The notes under the pieces were generated by a model. That model searched no databases and was not told the origin of the DNA. It saw only the letters and a list, made by a program, of their open reading frames with translations. Below, one piece after another: positions 1-5,069 of a stretch of 5,069 bases of DNA. Every line of letters starts with the position of its first letter. The stretch's first letter is position 1. The translations under genes were made by a program, and so were the position numbers. Origin of the DNA: an uncultured Lachnospiraceae bacterium (GTDB lineage: Bacteria > Bacillota > Clostridia > Lachnospirales > Lachnospiraceae); the NCBI GenBank assembly GCA_934370915.1, contig CAKRNI010000190.1:1-5069 (forward strand), written 5' to 3'.

Positions 1-1
1 T

Positions 2-31
2 GAAGCGGCAAGAAAGCGCAAGTACAACTAA
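2..31 (+). CDS. possible 3' end of an upstream gene (partial)
   Basis: An open frame enters from the left edge and reads EAARKRKYN before a TAA at 29-31. The stop lies nine bases before a strong terminator stem, which is where a gene end is expected. Only nine residues are visible, so no function can be assigned. The call rests on position relative to the terminator. Another frame also stays open through this stretch, but it would read straight through the terminator. Confidence 0.35.
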   Translation, partial: EAARKRKYN

Positions 32-40
32 TAAGCGTAC

Positions 41-79
41 AGGGGCTGTTCCTTTGGGGACGGCTCCTTTTTCTTTTTT
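41..79 (+). terminator. rho-independent terminator of the upstream gene
   Basis: Arms 41-52 and 57-68 pair over 12 positions, three of them G-U wobbles, around a TTTG loop. A T-rich tail with one C interruption follows at 69-79. This is a standard intrinsic terminator and separates the upstream gene from the aldolase/kinase unit. The reverse strand lacks a matching T-tract, so it should act mainly on + strand transcription. Confidence 0.85.
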
Positions 80-157
80 ATACGTGGAAGCCTGCCGAAG
101 TTCCAGAACAAATGGATATGGTGATGAAACCGATATGGATCAGGAGACAAAATACGG

Positions 158-186
158 TTGCGGGATAAAAGAAGACGTACTATACT
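158..186 (+). promoter_or_regulatory. candidate sigma-A promoter for the aldolase-kinase unit
   Basis: TTGCGG at 158-163 and TATACT at 181-186 are separated by 17 bases. The -10 matches consensus at five of six positions, but the -35 at only three. The predicted start near 193 gives an untranslated leader of about 120 bases before the ATG at 314. It is the best promoter-like pair I found between the upstream terminator and the aldolase. The weak -35 could mean activator dependence, which is inference. Confidence 0.4.
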
Positions 187-297
187 ATGGAAAGAGAAGC
201 GGATATAGCTGTAAAAAAGGCGGCAGTCTGCGGGAAGCATTGTCAGCAGTATATGAAAATGGATATGCGTGCAGACAAGCATCAATTGCATCAGAGG

Positions 298-303
298 AAG
301 GAG
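298..303 (+). promoter_or_regulatory. ribosome binding site fixing the aldolase start
   Basis: AAGGAG lies 10 bases before the ATG at 314. An upstream in-frame GTG at 269 would add 15 residues (including INCIRGRRQ) that do not resemble the aldolase family, and it has no comparable ribosome binding site. The site therefore favours 314 as the start. Confidence 0.85.
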
Positions 304-313
304 ACAAACAAAC

Positions 314-967
314 ATGGAAAAGAAAATTGAAAGCCTGATCAGGGAACATAAAATTATTGCGATCTTAAGAGGAGTACCGTCCGAAAAGATTGTTGATGTT
401 GCAAAGGCATTATATGATGGCGGGATCCGCCTTTTAGAGATCACTTTTAACCAGAAATCCGAGACAAAGCTCATTGATACTCCGAACGCTATCCGCGCGG
501 TTCGCGAGGCCCTCGGTGATAAGATGGTGATCGGTGCAGGCACGGTGATGTCTGTAGAGGAAGTTCATGCCGCAAAAGAAGCAGGCGCATCCTTCACACT
601 TGCTCCGAATGTGGATGAGACTGTCATTAAAGAGACTGTAGCATGCGGTCTTGAGTCAATTCCGGGCGCTATGACTCCGTCTGAAATCGCTGACGCTTAC
701 CGTTACGGCGCGTCTGTTGTAAAGCTGTTCCCGGCAGGAAACCTCGGGCTTTCTTACTGTAAGGCTGTTATGGCACCAATCAACAACGTTCCGATGATCG
801 CGGTCGGCGGCGTGGATGACAAGAACCTTCCGGACTTCTTAAAAGCTGGCTTTATCGGCCTTGGAATCGGCTCCAGCCTCACAAATAAGAAAATGATCGA
901 AGAGGGCAGATACGATGAATTGAAAGCGTTAGCTGAGGTCTACGTGAAGGCGGCGGAAGAAGAATAA
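314..967 (+). CDS. eda: KDPG/KDPGal-type aldolase (2-dehydro-3-deoxy-6-phosphogluconate or -galactonate aldolase)
   Basis: This class I aldolase cleaves 2-keto-3-deoxy-6-phospho-sugar acids to pyruvate and glyceraldehyde 3-phosphate in the cytoplasm. The protein is 217 residues, normal for this single-domain TIM-barrel family. Visible motifs in order are IIAILRG (14-20), LLEITF with the catalytic Glu at 42, GAGT (74-77) with the active-site Thr, PG (117-118), VVKLFPA with the Schiff-base Lys at 137, VGGV (164-167) and the phosphate-binding GIGSSL (184-189). The IAILRG start, the APN segment (97-99) and the GIGS end look closer to DgoA (KDPGal aldolase) than to E. coli Eda. The adjacent dgoK supports that reading, but the C4 preference cannot be decided by eye. 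It is the first gene of the unit, 82 bases before dgoK, with no terminator between them. All expected catalytic residues are present. Confidence 0.95.
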   Translation: MEKKIESLIREHKIIAILRGVPSEKIVDVAKALYDGGIRLLEITFNQKSETKLIDTPNAIRAVREALGDKMVIGAGTVMSVEEVHAAKEAGASFTLAPNVDETVIKETVACGLESIPGAMTPSEIADAYRYGASVVKLFPAGNLGLSYCKAVMAPINNVPMIAVGGVDDKNLPDFLKAGFIGLGIGSSLTNKKMIEEGRYDELKALAEVYVKAAEEE

Positions 968-1033
968 CAGCAGGTCTGTGTATTTACCGACTGCAGCTGC
1001 AGGAGAGTGGCAAAGAACGACAATTATAGAAAA

Positions 1034-1040
1034 GAAGAGG
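1034..1040 (+). promoter_or_regulatory. ribosome binding site fixing the dgoK start
   Basis: GAAGAGG lies nine bases before the ATG at 1050. A longer in-frame reading from a GTG at 978 would add 24 residues with no family resemblance ahead of the conserved kinase start. The start at 1050 places the phosphate-binding motif near residue 8, as in the family. Confidence 0.75.
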
Positions 1041-1049
1041 ATCGTTACC

Positions 1050-2051
1050 ATGAAAAACTATACCATCACGATCGACACAGGTACGACAAACACCCGCGTA
1101 TTCTTATTTAATGAAAATAATGAGCCGGTATCATCCGCAAAATCCGAGATTGGTGTCCGGATCACGGCCATCGACGGAAATAATGATCGTTTAAAGGCGG
1201 CGGTTAAGGGCTGCCTTGAGGACGTATTAAAACAGGCCGGTGTCACATATGAGGATGTAAAGAGAGTCGTAGCCTCCGGCATGATCACATCAAACGTGGG
1301 GCTCACGGAAATCCCCCACGTGGTTGCCCCCGCATCCGCAGAAGATCTCGCAAAAGCGGCAAGGAGTGTCCTCATCGAGGACGTATGCCCGCTCCCGATC
1401 CTCTTTATTCCGGGCGTGAAAAACCGTGACGGAAAGCTGGATCTTACGACCTTCGAGTCGATGGATATGATGCGCGGCGAGGAGGTTGAGACCGTCGCTG
1501 TGATCGAGAGTCTTCCCAAAGGAGAGCCGTATCTTCTCGTCCTTCCGGGATCCCACACGAAGTTCGTCTCTGTGGATCGCAGCGGAAAAATCACCGGATG
1601 CCTGACGACGATCACCGGAGAATTGCTTTCCGTTATCACAAATGACACGCTGATCGCAGATGCGGTCGGACATTCCTTTGCTTCCGAGGAGACTTACGCG
1701 AAGGAGTATGTCCTCGCCGGTTATGAGACGGCAAAAAAGACAGGAATCGGCCGCGCGTGCTTTTCGGCAAGAATCTTAAATACCTTTGCGGAGCCGGATA
1801 AGACGAAGATCGCAAGCTATGTACTCGGAGCTGTTTTGCAGAACGATATGGAGGCCGTAAAGAACAGCAGTGCGCTGACATGCGATGCGGACACTACAGT
1901 TGTGATCTATGGAAAAAATCCGCTGAGAGAAGCGCTCATGGATCTCTTTGCACGCGAGAATTTCTTCAGGCACGTGACAGAATTTGTCCCGAAGGACGCG
2001 GTTCCGACATCCGCGAAGGGAGCCCTGCATATCGCAGGCTTGACAGAATAA
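1050..2051 (+). CDS. dgoK: 2-dehydro-3-deoxygalactonokinase
   Basis: This kinase phosphorylates 2-keto-3-deoxygalactonate at C6 with ATP and so makes the substrate of the neighbouring aldolase (De Ley-Doudoroff branch). The 333-residue protein belongs to the DgoK family of the ASKHA fold. Recognisable blocks are the N-terminal phosphate loop IDTGTTNTR (8-16), ASGMITSNVG (75-84), IPGV (120-123), MRGEE (141-145), LPGSHTKFV (165-173) and TGEL (189-192). E. coli DgoK has recognisable counterparts of these blocks in the same order. The C-terminal part (about 255-333) is less conserved but holds the expected late VVIYG strand. Length and motifs are intact. No hairpin terminator follows its stop, so transcription probably continues into the region with the tctA remnant and ends at 2512-2563. 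Activity on KDG rather than KDGal is possible and cannot be excluded from sequence. Confidence 0.95.
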   Translation: MKNYTITIDTGTTNTRVFLFNENNEPVSSAKSEIGVRITAIDGNNDRLKAAVKGCLEDVLKQAGVTYEDVKRVVASGMITSNVGLTEIPHVVAPASAEDLAKAARSVLIEDVCPLPILFIPGVKNRDGKLDLTTFESMDMMRGEEVETVAVIESLPKGEPYLLVLPGSHTKFVSVDRSGKITGCLTTITGELLSVITNDTLIADAVGHSFASEETYAKEYVLAGYETAKKTGIGRACFSARILNTFAEPDKTKIASYVLGAVLQNDMEAVKNSSALTCDADTTVVIYGKNPLREALMDLFARENFFRHVTEFVPKDAVPTSAKGALHIAGLTE

Positions 2052-2139
2052 TTTAAGAAGAATTCAGAAAATCATACAGAATATACACGAATTTTATCAA
2101 TCCTTCACGCAACTTAACACGTTCTAAGCGCCTGACAGC

Positions 2140-2168
2140 TTGACGGTGGGGGCCGGTTTCCCTAAAAT
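2140..2168 (+). promoter_or_regulatory. candidate sigma-A promoter upstream of the tctA remnant
   Basis: TTGACG at 2140-2145 and TAAAAT at 2163-2168 are exactly 17 bases apart, and each box matches consensus at five of six positions. It lies 89 bases after the dgoK stop, and the predicted start is near 2175. An AAGGAG follows at 2214-2219, directly before the permease remnant. With the terminator at 2512-2563 it would define a separate transcript of about 390 bases. Activity is inferred from box quality alone. Confidence 0.5.
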
Positions 2169-2220
2169 AGGTATGCACAAAGAATCTCTAAACATTTCGA
2201 AAAAAGCAGAAAGAAGGAGC

Positions 2221-2481
2221 AACTTCTACGATGTGGGAACGATGTTGATTGCAGGCGTGATCGGCTGGCTCATGGGTAAAGTGAAGATCCCGACAAGCCC
2301 GGCGATCCTTGGCCTGATCTTAGGACCGATGGCTGAGAAGAACTTCCGTACCGCGCTCTTAAAGTCCAGCGGTAATGTGGGGGTATTCTTCAACACCCCG
2401 ATCTGCTGGTTCTTTCTGGCCCTGATCGCGGTCACCCTGTTTGGTGCGGTCCGCGGACAGTTAAAGAAAAAAGTGGAATAA
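2221..2481 (+). pseudogene. C-terminal remnant of a TctA-type TTT permease
   Basis: About 86 in-frame codons read NFYDVGTMLIAGVIGW, then a PTSPAILGLILGPMAEKN block (running about 2287-2343), then a second hydrophobic stretch including FFNTPICWFFLALIAV, ending in a Lys-rich tail and TAA. The FDV...M-LI-GVIGY start, the LGLILGP..E.N.R.AL block and the later F-P--- helix are the standard last 80 or so residues of TctA (about 500 residues when complete). The other roughly 400 residues are missing. Homology begins just after an AAGGAG at 2214-2219. The frame stays open upstream to a TTG at 2140, but those residues are charged and do not look like TctA. Possible starts are GTG 2233 (13 bases from the AAGGAG) or ATG 2242 (22 bases), both poor. 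It is most likely a deletion scar. A translated 79-82 residue two-helix membrane protein cannot be excluded. Confidence 0.75.
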
Positions 2482-2511
2482 CCGTTAAGAAAAAGTTGCA
2501 TAAAAATTTAG

Positions 2512-2563
2512 GGCGCCCTGACCGGGTTTGAAATTAATTTTCAACGGTCAGGGTGCCTTTTTT
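2512..2563 (+). terminator. strong rho-independent terminator after the tctA remnant
   Basis: Arms 2512-2524 and 2545-2557 pair over 13 positions with a single G-U wobble, followed directly by six Ts (2558-2563). The 20-base loop contains a smaller inverted repeat (TTGAAA with TTTCAA). It starts 30 bases after the remnant's stop, so it is probably the original end of the lost operon. It now insulates the aldolase-kinase unit from the tctCBA promoter. Confidence 0.93.
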
Positions 2564-2638
2564 GGTAAAACCCTACAAAAAATATGAAAAACAGTAGGAA
2601 ATCGAAAGTATCTTTTGTGAAGACTTTCCATAAACCCA

Positions 2639-2667
2639 TTGACAAGTTGTTCACAAACGTCTACAAT
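2639..2667 (+). promoter_or_regulatory. sigma-A promoter of the tctCBA operon
   Basis: A perfect TTGACA at 2639-2644 and TACAAT at 2662-2667 are separated by 17 bases. The predicted start is near 2674, giving an untranslated leader of about 70 bases that is A-rich and ends in AAGGAG (2731-2736), eight bases before the tctC ATG. Such near-consensus boxes predict high basal expression, so control may be by repression. I see no confident operator. Confidence 0.8.
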
Positions 2668-2744
2668 ATGTCGTGTAAAAATTTCATAAAGAAACCTAAA
2701 AAATCGTTAAGAAAGTATTAGGAAAGAGAAAAGGAGTAGGTTTT

Positions 2745-3812
2745 ATGAGAAAAAGAGTAGTATCGCTCGCAATGGCAGCAGCTATGGCTCTCTCCCTGAC
2801 AGCTTGCGGAAGCAGCTCCAGCAAAACAGAGACAACTGCAGCAGCTACAGAGGCAGCAAAAACAGAGACAACTGCAGCAGCTGAGGGAGCAGCAACAGAG
2901 GCAGCAGCTTCTGGCGTTGACACATCCGCATGGAAGGATAAAACAGTTACATGTATCGTTCCTTACGATGCAGGCGGCGGTACCGATACAGTTATGCGTG
3001 CTTTAGCAGACGCAGCGAAGGGTTCCTTCAAGAACATCTCCGTAGAGAACCGTTCCGGCGGCGGCGGAGCAACCGGTATGCTCGCTGGCGCAAACTCCAA
3101 GGCTGACGGCACAACCGTTACCATGATCACTGTAGAGCTTGCAACTCTTGAGGCTATGGGAACAAACGCTGGTCTTACATATTCCATGTTCAAACCGATC
3201 ATGATGGTAAACAGCGCATGCGCAGCTATCACAGTAAACGCGAAGGATGATCGTTTCAACACAATCGAAGACTTCATCAACTACGCAAAAGAGAACGAGG
3301 TTTCCATGGGTAACTCCGGTAACGGCGCGATCTGGCACCTTGCAGCAGCAGGTCTTGCAAAAGAGACAGGCGCTCAGTTCAAACACGTTGCTTATGATGG
3401 AGCAGCAGGTGCGATCACAGACCTTCTTGGTGAGCACATCGACGCAGTAGCAGTTTCCTACGCTGAGGTTGCTAACTACGTTGAGTCCGGCGACTTAAAG
3501 GTTCTTGCAGTTATGAACGACAAACGTCTTGATTCCATTCCGGACGTTCCGACATGCCAGGAGGCTGGTTACAATGTAGTTCTCGGTACATGGAGAGGTC
3601 TTGGCGTTCCGAAGGATACTCCGGACGAGGTTGTTGACCAGCTCTATGAGATCTTCTCTCAGGCAGCACAGTCTGACGCATTCGTTGACTTCATGAACAA
3701 GTCCAACAACGTGATTGACGTTCTTGACGGCGCTACATTCGAGGAGCGTATCAAATCTGACCTTGAGACATACACAGCTCTGGTTACAGATCTTGGTCTG
3801 AAAGTACAGTAA
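2745..3812 (+). CDS. tctC: TTT transporter substrate-binding lipoprotein (TctC/Bug family)
   Basis: This is the extracytoplasmic solute receptor that captures a carboxylate and delivers it to the TctA/TctB membrane complex. The 355-residue protein starts with a lipoprotein signal: basic MRKR, a hydrophobic stretch, then lipobox LTAC with the lipidated Cys at 21. A low-complexity Ser/Thr/Glu/Ala linker (22-57) tethers the domain to the membrane. The Bug-type fold begins at about 63, with VPYDAGGGTD (72-81), NRSGGGGATGM (102-112), the HVAYDGAAGAITDLLG segment (214-229) and a GDLKVLAV...SIPDVPT..EAGY block near 250-275. These are the usual ligand-loop and hinge landmarks of the family. Ligand identity is not readable; known members bind citrate, other di- and tricarboxylates and diverse organic acids. 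It is the first gene of the operon, with a strong promoter and a good ribosome binding site. Confidence 0.95.
   Translation: MRKRVVSLAMAAAMALSLTACGSSSSKTETTAAATEAAKTETTAAAEGAATEAAASGVDTSAWKDKTVTCIVPYDAGGGTDTVMRALADAAKGSFKNISVENRSGGGGATGMLAGANSKADGTTVTMITVELATLEAMGTNAGLTYSMFKPIMMVNSACAAITVNAKDDRFNTIEDFINYAKENEVSMGNSGNGAIWHLAAAGLAKETGAQFKHVAYDGAAGAITDLLGEHIDAVAVSYAEVANYVESGDLKVLAVMNDKRLDSIPDVPTCQEAGYNVVLGTWRGLGVPKDTPDEVVDQLYEIFSQAAQSDAFVDFMNKSNNVIDVLDGATFEERIKSDLETYTALVTDLGLKVQ
2823..2894 (+). repeat. 36-base tandem repeat encoding the TctC linker
   Basis: Two consecutive 36-base units (2823-2858 and 2859-2894) encode 12-residue blocks that both begin KTETTAAA. The first 24 bases of each are identical. 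The unit length keeps frame, so copy number could change linker length without harming the protein. The repeat sits wholly in the flexible tether between the lipidated Cys and the binding domain. Confidence 0.85.
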
Positions 3813-3828
3813 TGTAAACTGGCTCAAC

Positions 3829-3858
3829 GGGGAGTGGGAAGCCCACTCCCCTGTTTTG
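3829..3858 (+). terminator. tctC-tctB intergenic hairpin, probable partial terminator or mRNA stabiliser
   Basis: A perfect 10-bp GC-rich stem (3829-3838 with 3842-3851) has a three-base loop and is followed by TGTTTTG, a short imperfect T-tract. It begins 16 bases after the tctC stop. A weak terminator here would give more binding protein than permease; as a 3' end it could also protect tctC mRNA. Which of the two applies is inference. Confidence 0.65.
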
Positions 3859-3896
3859 TCTGAGAGGGCTTTCCCCAGGGAGACCTCTGTAAGACA
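3857..3896 (+). promoter_or_regulatory. second imperfect hairpin between tctC and tctB
   Basis: TGTCT (3857-3861) pairs with AGACA (3892-3896), and AGAGG (3863-3867) pairs with CCTCT (3884-3888), leaving a small internal loop and a 16-base apical loop. It directly follows the first hairpin and ends 12 bases before the weak ribosome binding site of tctB. It may tune tctB translation or stabilise the upstream 3' end. There is no clear T-tract. Confidence 0.4.
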
Positions 3897-3920
3897 GTTG
3901 TTTTAGAATGGAGTTTCAAT

Positions 3921-4385
3921 ATGAGAAAAGGAAATATTATTGCAGGTCTGATCTGTTCAGCTTTAGCAATTTATGTGATCGTTACCTGCCTTGGCTATCC
4001 GAGAGCAGAAGTTTACGGTACAGGCGTTCCGGGTCCGGGACTTTGGCCGGGCATTATCGCAGCGCTTCTTCTGATCTGTTCCGTAGGCCTTATCGTTGTT
4101 ACCCTGATGATGAAGAAAGACCAGTTCCCGGAGCTTCCGATGTGGACACCGGGCACAAAACGTGTATACATTTCCATGGCGATCCTGCTTGTATACATGC
4201 TGGTATTATCCACACTTGGATTTATCATTCCGTCCGTTATCATGTTATTTGCTTTTATCCAGTGGTTCCATAAGGGCGCTTTCTGGAAAAACGCACTGAT
4301 CTCCGTGATCGTGATCCTGGCAATTTACTTTGTATTCAAGAGCTTTCTGAATGTGCCGATCGACTTCGGTATGTTCAGCATTTAA
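3921..4385 (+). CDS. tctB: TTT transporter small membrane subunit (TctB)
   Basis: This is the small integral membrane partner of TctA in the TTT family. The 154-residue length is typical. Hydrophobic segments lie at about 6-24, 43-64, 83-115 (long, possibly two) and 124-142. The conserved GPGLWPGIIA block (38-47) and the closing FLNVPIDFG (142-150) match the TctB/DUF1468 pattern. The ATG at 3921 has a modest TGGAG (3909-3913) seven bases upstream. An out-of-frame ATG at 3908 overlaps that site and opens a shadow frame only. It lies 108 bases after tctC, across two hairpins, and 16 bases before tctA, so it is probably co-transcribed with both. Confidence 0.93.
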   Translation: MRKGNIIAGLICSALAIYVIVTCLGYPRAEVYGTGVPGPGLWPGIIAALLLICSVGLIVVTLMMKKDQFPELPMWTPGTKRVYISMAILLVYMLVLSTLGFIIPSVIMLFAFIQWFHKGAFWKNALISVIVILAIYFVFKSFLNVPIDFGMFSI

Positions 4386-4401
4386 AGAAAGGGGTAGCAG
4401 A

Positions 4402-5069
4402 ATGAGTTTCTTTTTAGAAGTATTTCAGAGCGCGTTCAGCCCCATGGTACTGTTCTACATGATCGCAGGCGTAGCAGCCGGAATCTGTATCGGAGCACTG
4501 CCGGGACTTACTGCAACTATGGGTGTAGCCCTTCTTCTGCCGCTTACATTCGGTATGGATGCCACAGCAGGTATCCTCATGTTACTTGGAATTTACGTGG
4601 GAGCAATCTACGGCGGATCTATTTCCGCGATCCTTTTACATACACCTGGTACACCGGCATCCGCTGCAACCGCAATTGATGGATATCAGTTCTCCAAGCG
4701 CGGTGAGGCAGGACGTGCACTCGGTATCGCGACACTTTCCAGCTATGTTGGCGGTGTTGTCAGCGTTCTCTGCTTATGGCTCATCAGCCCGCAGCTCGCA
4801 AAGCTTGCGTTAAAGTTCAGTTCCGCTGAGTTCTTCTTACTTGCAGTATTCGGTCTCTGTATTATCGCCAACATCTCCGGTGAGAATATGGCAAAGGGCC
4901 TGATCTGCGGATTCCTGGGAATCTTAACAGCTACCGTTGGTATCGACAGCGTAACAAGCTACATTCGTTTCACAGACAACGCAAACCTTCTCTCCGGTAT
5001 CCAGTACATCCCGGTTATGATCGGCCTGTTCGCGATGAGCCAGGCTTTCGAGACCATCGAGGATATCTA
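4402..5069 (+). CDS. tctA: TTT transporter large permease (TctA), 5' part, cut by the window edge
   Basis: This is the main multi-spanning permease, which moves the carboxylate delivered by TctC, probably using an ion gradient. The first 222 residues of about 500 are visible, with no stop before the edge. Signatures are GALPGLTATMG (31-41), LLPLTFGMD (45-53), and YGGSISAILLHTPGTPA (70-86) followed by the DGYQ and GEAGRALG segments (93-108), which is the diagnostic TctA region. A later KGLICGFLG...VGIDSVTSYIRFT block lies at 165-191. Hydrophobic helices fit at about 15-35, 57-79, 107-128, 142-158 and 166-180. The ATG follows AAAGGGG (4388-4394) with a seven-base gap. No frameshift is seen. A His (80) precedes TPGTP where many relatives carry Asn; this may be ordinary variation. 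Confidence 0.97.
   Translation, partial: MSFFLEVFQSAFSPMVLFYMIAGVAAGICIGALPGLTATMGVALLLPLTFGMDATAGILMLLGIYVGAIYGGSISAILLHTPGTPASAATAIDGYQFSKRGEAGRALGIATLSSYVGGVVSVLCLWLISPQLAKLALKFSSAEFFLLAVFGLCIIANISGENMAKGLICGFLGILTATVGIDSVTSYIRFTDNANLLSGIQYIPVMIGLFAMSQAFETIEDI

Noticed and set aside
187..330. 47-codon + strand frame starting MEREADIAV
   Set aside because: Its ATG overlaps the candidate -10 box, so it would not be on that transcript; it runs into the aldolase start and resembles nothing I recognise.
54..338. 94-codon + strand open frame ahead of the aldolase
   Set aside because: It begins inside the terminator stem, has no ribosome binding site or family resemblance, and ends within the aldolase gene in another frame.
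28..543. 171-codon minus-strand open frame, and the other minus-strand frames within dgoK, tctC and tctB
   Set aside because: They lie antisense to confident genes or cross a terminator, have low-complexity or Ser/Arg/Cys-rich translations and lack ribosome binding sites.
991..1002. Perfect 12-base palindrome CTGCAGCTGCAG between the aldolase and dgoK
   Set aside because: It is too short and lacks a T-tract, so it is not a terminator; no known operator matches, and it may be chance.
2604..2628. Inverted repeat GAAAGT-N13-ACTTTC upstream of the tctC -35 box
   Set aside because: Half sites are only six bases and do not extend in either direction; not enough to call an operator.
2652..2665. 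Catabolite-response-like site overlapping the tctC -10 box
   Set aside because: The right half and the central CG fit a cre site, but the essential left TG is CA, so it does not meet the consensus.
4559..4813. 84-codon + strand frame inside tctA
   Set aside because: It is out of frame with the clear TctA reading and has no family match; it is a shadow of the real gene starting at 4402.

Overview
The window reads like the chromosome of a gut-type Firmicute, most likely a Lachnospiraceae/Clostridia member. This rests on AGGAG-type ribosome binding sites, sigma-A-like promoters, U-tailed terminators and a lipoprotein whose linker is rich in Thr/Glu/Ala. The family assignment is inference from style, not from a marker gene.

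Layout, all on the + strand: (1) positions 1-79 hold a possible last few codons of an upstream gene and a rho-independent terminator. (2) Positions 80-313 are a non-coding leader with a candidate promoter. (3) Positions 314-2051 hold two sugar-acid catabolic genes: a KDPG/KDPGal-type aldolase (eda/dgoA family) and 2-dehydro-3-deoxygalactonokinase (dgoK). (4) Positions 2052-2563 hold a candidate promoter, an orphan ribosome binding site and an in-frame remnant of about 80 codons matching the C-terminal end of a TctA permease, closed by a strong terminator. (5) Positions 2639-5069 hold an intact tripartite tricarboxylate transporter (TTT) operon in the order tctC-tctB-tctA. It has its own near-consensus promoter, tandem hairpins between tctC and tctB, and tctA runs off the right edge.

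A plausible joint role is uptake of an organic acid or sugar acid by the TTT transporter (TctC captures the substrate, TctA/TctB carry it in). DgoK would then phosphorylate a 2-keto-3-deoxy acid, and the aldolase would cleave the 6-phosphate to pyruvate and glyceraldehyde 3-phosphate. The transported substrate cannot be read from the sequence, and no dehydratase or regulator is visible.

The most unusual part is the tctA tail between dgoK and the intact operon. It looks like the scar of an earlier or duplicated tct operon that kept its promoter, its leader and its terminator but lost tctC, tctB and most of tctA. I saw no CRISPR array, tRNA, rRNA, insertion sequence or defence system.
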